In this document: positions 42,261 to 52,789 of the stretch, one piece after another
Position numbering within the stretch: the first letter of the stretch is position 1
How the letters are laid out: each line of letters opens with the position of its first letter
Assembly (NCBI GenBank): GCA_030562195.1
Contig: JAUJPP010000005.1
Span: forward strand, 16,231,106-16,295,105
Source of the DNA: Nipponacmea schrenckii
Lineage: Eukaryota > Mollusca > Gastropoda > Lottiidae
Length of the DNA: 64,000 nucleotides
Direction of reading: 5' to 3'
The notes under the pieces: generated by a model
Seen by the model: the letters and a program-made list of their open reading frames with translations, nothing else
Told to the model about the DNA's origin: nothing
Database searches by the model: none
Made by a program: the position numbers and the translations under genes

Positions 42261-43638
42261 CGAAATTTACACACCTCACTGTGCCTAGGCTACAATAGTT
42301 GCAATTTTTTCACAACTTCTCTAGACCTTCTATAGTGGCAACGTGTTGCATAAATATAAAATGGAACTTTTTTGCAAAACCACAAGTGCTGCGTTGCAAC
42401 TAACCAAAAAAGTAGGGAAATGGCTCTAGATGTCGCAATTTTTTTCGATTTTCTTCGGGTTTGCATTTTTAAAAACTTGAACTAGTTTCAAACAAGATAG
42501 CAGTTGAAAAAATTCGAAATTCGAAAATTCGTAGCACACATTTTTTTGCCGTATTTTGCACTTTTTTGCAACTTTGCTATTTTAAGACCGATTGATCTGA
42601 AAATTTGGGTGCCTTCAAGTGTCATGAATTAAAAAACATTGGCAGAGTCAAAATTTTTGCTTCATTTCCGGTTTCAACGTAAAACGGGTTTAAACTTCCG
42701 GTTGACCTACTTGTGCTGTAATTGATGTATCGCAACAAAATTTATGTCAATCTTAATTAAATTAGAAAAGAAAAAAACGAAGAAGAAAAAATCCGAACCG
42801 GAAGTGAAACTTTGGCCGCCATCTTGAAATGTTACTTTTAAGTAAAACTCAAAATGGGGCCTCAGGGTTATGTCTAATTTCCGTGATGTTTACATTTCTT
42901 GTAGCTTCAGTCGATTACGAAAAAAACTGTGGGAGCCGATTTTTGAATTTTGCTTTTGCATTTTTGCAACATCCGGTTGAATTTTTTCAAAGTTTGGAGG
43001 CTTATTTCTCGTGACCTTGACCTTTGGTGACTTTGACCTTTGGTAGGTCAAAGGTCATTGACCTTGGCTATCAGTTGATACTTTGACCTTTGACCTCTGA
43101 CGTCAACTTCCGGTTTTATAGCTGCCCGAAAACAGCAAAATTCGCAACTTTGGACTGCTCTAGAGCGTGACCTAATTAATTTAGAGTGTTAATTTTTTTA
43201 GATTCTTAGGTTGTTTTTTGTCCTCTTTCCAACGATCTATAACAAAAGTTTTTAAAATGAAAATTGAAATTTTTGATTTTTGAAAATAAAAGTACAATTT
43301 GCCGTATTTACGTTTTTTTGAAATGTATGTGTGTATATCTCGTGATCTATTGGATGTACAAACTTCAAATTTGTACTGTGAATATACATTTTGAATGTGA
43401 TTAGATTCACGCTGAAAAGAATTAGATTGGCGTGGCACATCCGGGTAAATTTTCAGTTTTCCATATATATGGGTCATCGTTTTACGTTTGTAGGAAATAA
43501 GTTTTTTTTTTAAATTACCTTGCACACAGATACCTTATTGCTTTGGCCAGTTTATCCCAGAAAATCAGATGTTTCTGTCTGTTTGTTGCAATTTGCGACG
43601 TTAGCAAAGTCCCACTCTGTGCCACGTGTGGCTCTAGT
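42231..43638. repeat. 1.4-kb dispersed repeat, second direct copy
   Basis: Tandem copy of 40817-42230 starting at the second poly-T run (42231-42260). It lacks its own 5' gtgggactttgc hairpin. It is followed by a short tta microsatellite (43637-43660). Confidence 0.8.
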
Positions 43639-43945
43639 TATTATTATTATTATTATTTAAGGATCAATTCCTTGGGTTTGATTCTGACGCAACATTAATG
43701 GCGTACATTTGATAGAAAACTTAAAATTCAGTGATTTATGTTAAATGTCTCGTAAATTACAATTACAGAAAAATGTGACTCCCCCTCTGTAAAGATTGAC
43801 CCGATTCAACAAGGCTGGTAAAAAAAATCATTTATTTTCCTAAAATAATACAGTTTTAGAAAAAATAAGAAATTTTCCTTAAAACTGATGTTATTTTTCT
43901 CATTTTTAACATCACAACTTTACCATTTTAGTTGAGAATCAGTCA

Positions 43946-44612
43946 ATATGCTAATGAAGGTTTATAACTTCCATGGATTTCTGTGATATGCTAATGAAGG
44001 TTTAACGCCGTCTTTTATAACTTCCGTGGATTTCCGTAATATGCTAATGAAGGTTTTAACGTCACCTTTAATAACTTCCGTGAATTTCTGTAATATGCTA
44101 ATGAAGGTTTAACGTCGTCTGTCAAAATTTCCGTGGATTTCCGTAATATTCTAATGAAGGTTTAACGTCGTCTGTCAAAATTTCCGTGAATTTCCGTAAT
44201 ATGTTAATGAAGGTTTAACGTCGCCTTTAATAACTTCCGTGGATTTCCGTAATATGCTAATGAAGTAGGTCACGGAACCTTATATGGTAAACATTCAAGA
44301 ATACAGACGTCGAGTTTACAGATGTCGAGAATGCAAAGTCAAGAATACACAGTTGGTAATGTTATTGATGCAAAATGCAGAAGTTAATATTGTTAGAAAA
44401 CGATTTCAAGTTGGCGTTTACATTGTTATTATTGACAATCTTGAAAACCGAAATGAGTAATTGTTGACTTTGCAATTCAAATTGCGACATTCTGATTTTG
44501 TAGAGAATGAATTTTGTAAAACGCGACATGTGGAAATTTGAATTTTTGACTTTGCAATCTTGACTTTGCACACAGTTTTGGCAACGATAGCCCTCCATAT
44601 TCCTCCGCCTCA
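43946..44612. repeat. Right arm of the large inverted repeat, with 55-bp tandem units
   Basis: Inverse of 39782-40205, but expanded. The unit ttccgtggatttccgtaata plus tgctaatgaaggtttaacgt recurs seven times (43946, 43986, 44039, 44094, 44149, 44204, 44259), against two in the left arm. Confidence 0.8.
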
Positions 44613-46012
44613 TCTGTTAATGTTGGTAATATGTTCTTAGCATAAAACAATCGCAATCTGTCTATGACGTTTTTTACATAAGTTTCATCAAAAGAAATAT
44701 TTACAGTCCTATAGTCGGTGGTACTAACCCAGATAATCAGAATGCACTTTTTCAAGCCGCAACAAAACATTGTCAATTGAACTTGCATAAAAAACCTCTG
44801 GAACCATTCACTTTAAGTTCATAACGTCCATTAACATTATTATAGAAAACATCATATTTATTACTAGTGATTAAATCATCTTACCATTTTACACCTGGTA
44901 CAGGGCATTTGATTTCCAACAGTGTGTCATTATCAATTATACCATCTGGACTGGCTGACAACCATTTTTCCTCTGTGGATACATACATCCCAACATAACG
45001 CAGTGAATAACCTTGAGAATTTAAGAAATTTTTTACAGAAAGTTCAGACTGAATGTTCAGACTGAATGCCATGGCGAGTATAAGAATTACCAAAAAAACT
45101 TGGATGTATTTTCTTTTACGGGTACTTTGTGAGCTGGCTGTCAACCTCAGTTTTCTAGCATCTTTCCATAATATACTACCACTCTGTTCTACAGTTTGGG
45201 TTGTGAATGATTCAATCTGGTGCAAGTTTATATCCACATACTTATTGTAAAATATTACACACTTCTGACAAGATGATAAACTAGTATGTTGTCCATGTTG
45301 CAGGTTAACAATAGGTACAGGATCAGTAATAGGATTACTAATAAAACTCTTATTTATAGTTGTTCCTTTAATTTGGAAAAGTGAAAGTAATGGTGAATCG
45401 TTTACTGCCTTCTTAAAATCTTCTACCAAGTAATAATAGGGTGTATCTCTGACAGGTGTGCTGTTTTCCTTTCCACCACCAGACAATAAAATATCTGATC
45501 CAAGTTTTGGTTTTTTAAAATCTATTTCTACCAATGGCTTTGGTTCAACATTCCTCTTGGTTCCCCTATTCCATTGATTTGTATCATCTGTACAACTGAC
45601 ACCTGTCATGTTCCAACGCAAAGCATGTTCGACTTTCCACAACACTGCACCGACATGGCTACATGAAAGCCCCTGACCAGCCATACACGTACACCATCCC
45701 TTTAATATTGTTCCATCATGTTGGCACAAAACAAAAGCTTCTGACACTCGACTTACAGTCTGGGAAGCTCTCACATTAGCTTTTAAAACAACATTGTCCG
45801 AATCCTTACAAATTCCATGAAAAACACAATCAACATTTCCACTTTGAAAATAGTTATAGCTATCTAAACTTTTTCATATCCAAACCATCAACTGCTTTTG
45901 ATGAAATAAAATAGTTATAAATATCACCATACATCACATTAGGCCAGCGACGCATATCATCACACCAATTTAAAACATCAAAATCACTGGGAACAGGAAA
46001 TGCAGCACCCAT
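44590..46012 (-). pseudogene. SWIM zinc finger / YqaJ-type exonuclease (ISL2EU accessory protein)
   Basis: Three frames form one gene. It starts MGAAFPVPSDFDVLNWCDDM at 46012, with a frameshift near 45865. The 297-codon frame 45774-44881 has a SWIM finger, GWCTCMAGQGLSCSHVGAVL (C-x-C...C-x-H), at residues about 26-45. A YqaJ/PD-(D/E)XK nuclease follows: SILWKDARKLRLTASS, then WLSASPDGIIDNDTLLEIKC, carrying the catalytic D...E-x-K. Another shift at about 44885 leads to MQVQLTMFCCGLKKCILII and VISFDE-like C-terminal helices (44788-44600). This lambda-exonuclease-like protein accompanies the transposase in ISL2EU elements. Its 3' end runs into the nested repeat arm. Confidence 0.8.
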
Positions 46013-46330
46013 GACGAGTTGAAAATAAAACTGGGTCACAAATACACAAAAGCTATGTCGGGATGACTGGTATTCTCCAAAAATGCGATATGACAGGTTT
46101 TATCTCAAAGAATTTCAATAAAACTCTGCCCCCGAGACACTAAGTAAAATATAGTTAATTAAATATAAATTGGATCAAATATCTCCTGAAGGCTAGTGAA
46201 ATGGCACAAAAATTGCGACCAGATTACTCGACGTGAAATATCACTCTCGTAATGGCGGAATATAAACAGCGCCTCTTAGTGGCAAATATTTGAACTAGGG
46301 GCGACAACTGAAAAACCCCATCTATATTAT

Positions 46331-47990
46331 CAAATATAATTGATATAGAGTTGCGACGTTTTTACACAAGGTGTTATAACGGTATGAGGTATATAAAATA
46401 ACATAATATGATTTTGACAAATATCTGAGATACGAGGTTTAGAAGCGCAACAACGAAATGCCAAATTACGAAATGAAAGCCAAGGTCGACAACCTACTTA
46501 TCGTGAAGGTCACCAAAGGTCAAGGTCAATAGATATAAAACTTCAAACTTTGCAAAATAGCACATTCGAAATTTTAAAATTAGCTGCCTGAGATTTGTTG
46601 GCTCTTCCCACAATAAACAAATATAACTACGTCATCTTTTTTTTCTATCACTTCCGGTTCTGGTGGAGGACTTCTCCACACTTCTGGTGTAAATTAGAAA
46701 TATGGACATAAACTAAAAATTATATATTAACTATAATGCATAATACGAATCGTCTTAGAAGAAAAACTAAACCTGAAGTGATGCTTGAGACGTCATCTCA
46801 GATTGACGCATTTTATCAAAATTTAATTAGTCTGCTAAATATTACCTGATTTGTATAATTTTGATGTCTATTAAAATCTTGTGGTTTTGATGTAAAACAG
46901 AATTTTGATCTCGAATTTTATTTTTTTTTTTAATGCCCGAAAGTCTCGATTGAGTGAATGTGACCTTCAATTACCTTGAAATTTTCATAGTGGAATATCC
47001 TTGATCAGCTATCCATACTTATACTGATATTGGTTGATATTAGTTTTAATTTTCGGTTTTATGGGCATCTCGAAATTGACAGTTTTGACAACTTTGGACT
47101 CTGACACACATAAAAGTTGAGTTTTACAAATTATAAATGCCCATTTAATTATCTTTTCAACAATATATGACAATAATTCATAATCATATTTTTTTTCGAA
47201 TGAATTTCTAACTCAATATGTATTTATTCTCCATTAATAAGGACTTCATGTTAAAACTGTTCTTCAGTTTCTCTATTCAACTATATTACATGGATGGTTT
47301 AATACAAAATTTGAAAAATTGTTAAAACTCGAACAAAAATTTCAATTTTGTCTTGATTTGAACTTTTTAAACCGAGGTGTTATATCAGTAAGCCATGCAT
47401 TCCAAATTAATCTGATTATCCGAAATAAAACAATCGAATTAAACTCATCCTATCAATTACATTCATGCCACTCTATCGATGACATAAGCGTAACACAAAT
47501 TCTGCATATCGTATAAACAATATTCTGCAAAATTCCAGCAAAATTCGAGAACAACCTAGCAAGAATTCTTATTCACAATGCATCGAACACTCGTCCCTTC
47601 CGCTCATTGAAAAACCACTCAGACCAATGTCAGCAATAATTGAAGTTTTACAAAATTACATGATATTTCAAATGTTGATAAAGCATTAACGTCAGAATGT
47701 ATGATTGCTCGGAGGAAATCGATATTGATAATTTATTTAAAAATTAAATTGATTTAGAAAATTGTGAATTAGAGTCCAATAAGAACAATTGTTCAAATGT
47801 CAGTTGTTTTGTTGAAGATGTTAATAGACCACAAATATTGACTTGGATGACGATGTTCGTGACAGGAATATGTTCCAGGGGAAGATGATGCTGAAAGTGA
47901 CGCTCAAACTGATAACCAAACTGAACCAGAAGGCCAAGGTCGAATAAACGCAAAATGGGCCCTAAAATTGGAGTAGACATCACAATAAGC
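46331..47990. other. Non-coding interval with old copies of the tgacctttgg repeat
   Basis: 46480-46700 (inverse orientation) and 46930-47140 (direct) resemble the 41500-41760 part of the 1.4-kb repeat (caaaggtcaaggtcaatag; ttttcggttttatgggcat). No supported gene. Confidence 0.5.
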
Positions 47991-47997
47991 GTTTTAA

Positions 47998-48493
47998 GAG
48001 GCCCAGGCTTGATTTTTAGGGGTTGTTTTGGGCCTTTGTTACATTTAAACAGTCCTCAGAAATACTCAAGCTCTAAGAAAATCGCAAAATACCTTGAAAT
48101 ATACCTCAAACAAAAAATTTCACTTTTCATTTTTTTTTCCGCGCTGTACGCGGCTGTGGTCTCCAGTCAGTCTGAAAATTGTGTGTCCTGTTGACAAAGT
48201 CTACAATTGAAAATGCATTGTAGTCTATTTATATTGATGACCGCTATTGCACGACGGGAAGGATAACTCTTTGATTATCAAGACGAACCGTTTTCCAATA
48301 TGGCGGGATGTTCGTAATTTCTTACGACATTATGATTTTTCAAAAACGGATAATTATGGACACACATGGATTTGAAGGCTCAAATTTCAAAAGTAAGCTC
48401 TGTAGACTATTTCTGATTAGCTAACCAAAATATTTCATGTGTTTGAGGCTGTCGGATGATTGTCCGAAACAAATAAAGCCAGGGCCCCTTTAA
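47998..48493 (+). mobile_element. MITE with TTAA target site, copy 1
   Basis: About 496 bp starting gaggcccaggcttgattttt and ending aaataaagccagggcccct, flanked on both sides by TTAA. A second copy lies inverted at 55909-56403. TTAA duplications and AGGGGCCC ends suggest mobilisation by a piggyBac- or Kolobok-type transposase. It has no coding capacity. Confidence 0.7.
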
Positions 48494-49138
48494 AATGGAA
48501 GGCAAAAGTTATACAGGTGTCAAGAAAATTGATGGTTATTTTACTTACTGTTTACATAAAGGTACTAAAAAACTAAAAGAGGTTGTACTGGCTTCTGGGA
48601 ATATATATATTCTGGAAAGTGAAGAAAATGTGTGTGAATAGTTTGGTAGATAGAGAGAGTGTGAAGGCAAGAACAGAAAAAAAGATGATACAGAAAACAT
48701 ACGAAATGGTTCAAATAAGTATTTTTTGAAGAAAGATAATGAGAAATTACAAGTATGCAAAAAATGTTTCTGTCAACTCTTTGTCAAGGAGAGACAGTGT
48801 ATGCATGTATTATTTAAATTTAATATCTGATTTGTGAGCAATAAAATGAGTGCGTTATTACGTAGGACAAAAATCCACGTATTTTTCCTCTAATATTGAT
48901 CTGATTTTCATCAAACTTTCTTGTTAACACTTCCCGCTAATGACTAAAAGTTAGCAATTCGCTTTTTTCATTTATTTACTTTTGTAGCAGACTTTTTGAG
49001 ATCCAATTTCCATTTCTAAATTCTACAAATTTATTTCGATCGATCTGGAAACTTACAGATATATAGACATTTATATTGCGAACTATAATTGATTTATCAA
49101 AATTTCGAAATCACTTCCGGTTTTATTTGCAGTGCTTA
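48494..49138. other. Non-coding spacer before Polinton C
   Basis: No supported gene. A short phrase near 48822-48850 (atttaatatctgatttgtga) echoes PLE copy 1 at about 2150-2170 and may be a small PLE relic. Confidence 0.35.
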
Positions 49139-49189
49139 AGTAGTAGAGTATACAGATAATTCGGCACTCCTCCGCGTCGCTTCGCTCAA
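49139..49189. repeat. Polinton C left half-palindrome
   Basis: agtagtagagtatacagata followed by the GC-rich loop (cactcctccgcgtcgcttcg). The second arm is missing, and the sequence jumps directly into the PLA2-integrase gene (gttgaaagagcattaatcat). Confidence 0.75.
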
Positions 49190-49680
49190 AAAGGTTGAAA
49201 GAGCATTAATCATAAGATTATTAAAAATCAAAGATGAAATTAGGTATGGGAATAGCTGATGAAAGTCATAAAGAAGTCAGAAAAGCTAAAAACTTTTTAA
49301 AAGTTAAAGTATTCGCCAAAGACGATATAAGGTCAGCTGATTTAATTAATATGCTCCCAGAAAGAGGTTATATATATTGTTTAACAGTTATAGATTTATA
49401 TACAAGATACGGGTTATTCCTCTAAAAAACAAAAAACAGGCCTTACTGTAAAAAAGCATTTGAAACAATAATGAAACATAGAAAACCCCAAAAGTTGTGG
49501 GTAGATCAAGGAGTTTCACAATAAAAGGATTTAAATATTAAACTCAAATTTAAAGATCGAGTTCGTATTTATAAATATAAAAGTAAATTCGAAAAAGGTT
49601 ATGTTAGATATTGGACGAATGAAATCTTGATAAAATTAATAAAACTTCACCACCAACTTACAGTGTAGTAGATTTACACG
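49190..49680 (+). pseudogene. PLA2-integrase remnant (Polinton C)
   Basis: The PLA2 active-site region is deleted. The tail MKLGMGIADESHKEVRKAKN continues into VKVFAKDDIRSADLINM and YCLTVIDLYTRY (integrase core start) in one frame (49234-49425), again showing the PLA2-integrase join. Later pieces include KLWVDQG near 49495 and RVRIYKYKSKFEKGYVRYW near 49560-49615. Deletions and frameshifts are extensive. Confidence 0.7.
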
Positions 49681-50050
49681 GTATGGAACAGATACTACCA
49701 CAAATTTTGGGCAGAAGAATTAAACATAAAATCTTTTTACTATATTGCATGTGCGATGAAATATCATCTCTTAAAAATCAGACAATGTTCTATGCTATAA
49801 CTTATATCCATACTTCAGATCAAAAAGGCTTTCCCCATTTTGCATTATTCAAAGGGATATAATGTATTTTTTTTATTCGTATGGACTAGATCCAACTAAA
49901 GAAATAATTGATTTAAATTATCGTCCAATATAATGTTCTACTTTTAATAAATTCAAAAACCAGGAGATAAATTTTGTGTTCAACTTTCTCTTTGGGTTTT
50001 ATATCAATTAAGTTTAGGTAAACCATTTGAACAAAGAGCATTAAATCTTG
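49681..50050 (+). pseudogene. Protease remnant (Polinton C)
   Basis: Broken homologue of 13965-14369: HTSDQKGFPHFALFKG (the tandem His is changed to Pro-His), YSYGLDPTKEIIDLNY, and GDKFCVQLSLWVLYQLSLG. The position of the expected Cys nucleophile is again Ser. Several frameshifts. Confidence 0.65.
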
Positions 50051-50052
50051 TT

Positions 50053-50948
50053 AATCGTAGGAAACTTAAAGAATGAAGCTCCTACACTACCGATTAATAA
50101 ATTCAAACCATATTTTGTGGATCAAACTGGAACCACACTTCAAGGTGATATAGATATGAATAATTTCAAAATAACTAAATTAAGATTTCCTCAACCGAAA
50201 AAAAAGATGCAATAAATAGAGGATATTGAACCCAAACAAGTAAAAGTTCACATAATAAAATAACTGTATTAAATAAAGATAGTAAAAACCAATTAGAAAC
50301 CCATCAAACACTTTAAGACTCACACCATAAAAAACTAGAAAGTTATCAACAACAATTAGCTAATATATTTGATAAAACTCAGTTGGAGAGAATAAATTTA
50401 TTAATATCACAACTAGATGAAAAATCAGATATTAAACAACTGTTAGGTAACATTAAACCAGGTGTAAATGAAGAAAGATTGAAACAAGAATTAGGTAATC
50501 TAGAAACGAAACTCAGCGATGACAATGAACTAACAGAAATTAAAACTTATATTCAACAACAATTAACTAATGTGGTTGATAAATCTCAGTTAGAAAATTT
50601 TAATTCATTAATATCACAACTAGACGATAAAATTACCAAACACAAGTTAAATGTTAAAGAACTAATAGCTAATAATAAACCAGATATAAACGAAGAAAAA
50701 ATAAAATAAGAATTATCTAATCTAGAAACTTAACTTAGTGATAAAAATGAACTAACGGAAATTAAAACCTATATCGAACAGCAATTGGCTAATGTAGTAG
50801 ACAAAGCGCAGTTAGAGAGAATAAATTCAGTTATATCCCAATTAGATGAATTACAAAACAGAAATTAGAACTAGAAGGTCATCACAAACAGTTAGATAGA
50901 GTAGTTTTTCTAAAACACTTGATGTTGATGATGTTCAAAATGAAAGAG
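50053..50948 (+). pseudogene. Fibre-like protein remnant, N-terminal part (Polinton C)
   Basis: FVDQTGTTLQGDIDMNNFKI is the tail-fibre-type head. Coiled-coil repeats follow (50383-50709, 108 codons open: LISQLDEKSDIKQLLGNIKP, LTEIKTYIQQQLTNVVDK). The gene is interrupted at about 50948 by the inserted segment and resumes at 52790. Confidence 0.65.
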
Positions 50949-51416
50949 TTTATATTTTCTTCTCTACTAACCGTGCGTAATTTTCTTTAAATCGAAATTG
51001 GGCCTCTGGAGATGCTACGATTCGTGTAATTTTGATGTCTATAGAATGTTATGTCCATTCCTGAATTAAATTTGGAAACCGATTTTTGAATTTTGATTTT
51101 GATATTTTAACCGAAGGTAATATATAAAAACTTCGAATGGTCGTATATTTTAACCTTGACCTTTGGTGACCTTGTGAGCAGCACATAGCGATAAGATCTA
51201 TCCATTGATATATGTGACCCGCTCTGGCAAAATGAGTCGGAATGCGGCGTTAAACAAACTTGAAAAAAGCGTATTTTTTGTGAAATTGGGTCAATATATC
51301 AAAATCACTTTTTTGATTAAACCGCCTTCCTAAAACATTTTTCTTCAAAATGTGCGCAGTTTTAGTCATGAAAAATAATCGAATCATCATTTTTTTCGGA
51401 TTTGACTGAAGCAGGG

Positions 51417-52080
51417 TAATTAGAGGAATAATGAACAGAACCGTTTTTGTCTTGAAAATCGCAAGAATTCAACCCGAAGAAATGGCCGTTTCTGTGGATT
51501 CCCTAATCATATTTATCAAATTCATAAGCACCATCTAATTATTCTATTTTTAACATAGGAATTTCCAAGAATGCCAAAAGTCACCAATGAAATCGATCGT
51601 CTGGTGGGTCTAGGGTAATAAATATTCAGTAAAGAAAGAATTAGAGGAATAATGAACAGAACCGTTTTTGCCTTGAAAATAGCAAGAATTCAACCCGAAG
51701 AAATGGCCGTTTCTGTGGATTCCCCTAATCATATTTATCAAATTCATAACCGCCATCTAGTTATTCTATTTTTAACATAGGAATTTCCAAGAATGCCAAA
51801 AGTCACTAATGAAATCGATCGTCTGGTGGGTCTAGGGTAATAAATATTCAGTAAAGAAAGAATTAGAGGAATAATGAACAGAACCGTTTTTGCCTTGAAA
51901 ATCGCAAGAATTCAACCCGAAGAAATGGCCGTTTCTGTGGATTCCCCTAATCATATTTATCAAATTCATAAGCCCCATCTAGTTATTCTATTTTTAACAT
52001 AGGAATTTCCAAGAATGCCAAAAGTCACCAATGAAATCGATCGTCTGGTGGGTCTAGGGTAATAAATATTCAGTAAAGAA
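51417..52080. repeat. Three tandem copies of a 221-bp unit
   Basis: Each unit begins attagaggaataatgaacag and ends gggtaataaatattcagtaa. Starts lie at about 51419, 51640 and 51862. Identity between units is very high, so the expansion is recent. Confidence 0.88.
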
Positions 52081-52127
52081 ACCTCCATGTTGCTAAGGGA
52101 AAAGCCAAATACGGAAAATAATAATGC

Positions 52128-52190
52128 TATGATTGGCCAATCACAGTCACGTGACCGCGCACCTTGAAATCCATCATGGCGTCGTAAACA
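52128..52190 (+). promoter_or_regulatory. Promoter-like segment with palindromic CCAAT and CACGTGAC
   Basis: tgattggccaatca is a perfect 14-base palindrome carrying back-to-back CCAAT boxes, a typical NF-Y site. It is followed by cacgtgaccgcgc, an E-box/USF-type site. It lies about 95 bases before the start codon at 52247. No transcription evidence is available. Confidence 0.4.
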
Positions 52191-52246
52191 AACATTTTCA
52201 TGAATTCTAGAATATTGATACAGATTTTATCGGTAAATTTATAATA

Positions 52247-52444
52247 ATGACGGATAAAGCTCTTACTATTGCTAAAGCCTTTAGCGATGCTGCTAATTCG
52301 AATGTGTTTGATAAATGTGAAGGAGATATTTTGAATTTAATCACCGATTATTTTGCCGAAGCCCACGATGATGACAGCGGATCAGAATCAGACTCAGAGG
52401 AATCGGAAAATGGACTGGAAGAAGCTGATGACGATAAACAATAA
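52247..52444 (+). CDS. Short acidic ORF, possible captured first exon
   Basis: 65 codons, MTDKALTIAKAFSDAANSNV..., ending in a strongly acidic tail (DDDSGSESDSEESENGLEEA). Downstream, in other frames and with stops, codons at about 52630-52790 give FQCNCVAFKAGNFFKDVDPE, then RMDMQEMTDFEKNLIIIDKV. This C-x-C...EMT...EL-like module recalls N-terminal regions of uncharacterised, probably transposon-derived invertebrate proteins. That link is from memory and weak. Function is not known. Confidence 0.4.
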   Translation: MTDKALTIAKAFSDAANSNVFDKCEGDILNLITDYFAEAHDDDSGSESDSEESENGLEEADDDKQ

Positions 52445-52789
52445 ATAACATTTAAATTCCGGTATCGCGTTTGCAGTCAATTGTTTACAATTTAATGAGA
52501 CGGATAATGGATCAGATAATGAAACTTTTACTCATTACAAGGACATTCATAATATTGATACTAGTGATGAGATTAGCTAGATAATGAAGACTATAGAAAA
52601 TATTTCAGTGAATCCTGATTCTGATATGGAAAAGAAAAAATTTCAAAGTTTCAATGCAATTGTGTAGCTTTTAAAGCTGGAAATTTTTTCAAGGATGTCG
52701 ACCCAGAGCTAATTTATATTACACGAATGGACATGCAGGAAATGACGGATTTTGAAAAGAACTTGATTATAATAGATAAAGTTAGTTTT

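Larger units (their letters stand above)
37250..46330 (+). mobile_element. ISL2EU-type DNA transposon, interrupted by nested repeats
   Basis: The transposase (plus strand, 37421-39001) and a SWIM/YqaJ nuclease (minus strand, 46012-44590) converge, the two-gene set characteristic of ISL2EU elements. Candidate terminal repeats share CCGCCATTACGAG.GTGA: 37296-37315 on the left and the reverse complement at 46238-46258 on the right. GGCGCTG lies further out in both. About 5.6 kb of nested sequence (39010-44610) separates the two genes, which normally lie close together. Confidence 0.65.
50949..52789. other. 1.84-kb insertion in the fibre-like gene, flanked by a 72-bp direct repeat
   Basis: The 72 bases before it (50877-50948, atcacaaacagttagataga...caaaatgaaagag) recur at 52790-52861 with two mismatches. 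The insert holds a tgacctttgg-family repeat fragment (50980-51220), a three-unit 221-bp tandem repeat (51417-52080), a promoter-like segment and a short acidic ORF. A 72-bp duplication is far longer than normal transposase target duplications, so a break-repair origin is more likely. Confidence 0.6.

Noticed and set aside
41097..43525. Several 60-114 codon frames in the 1.4-kb repeats
   Set aside because: They recur on both strands at matching offsets, carry no motif and are disrupted by poly-T tracts; shadows of a non-coding repeat.
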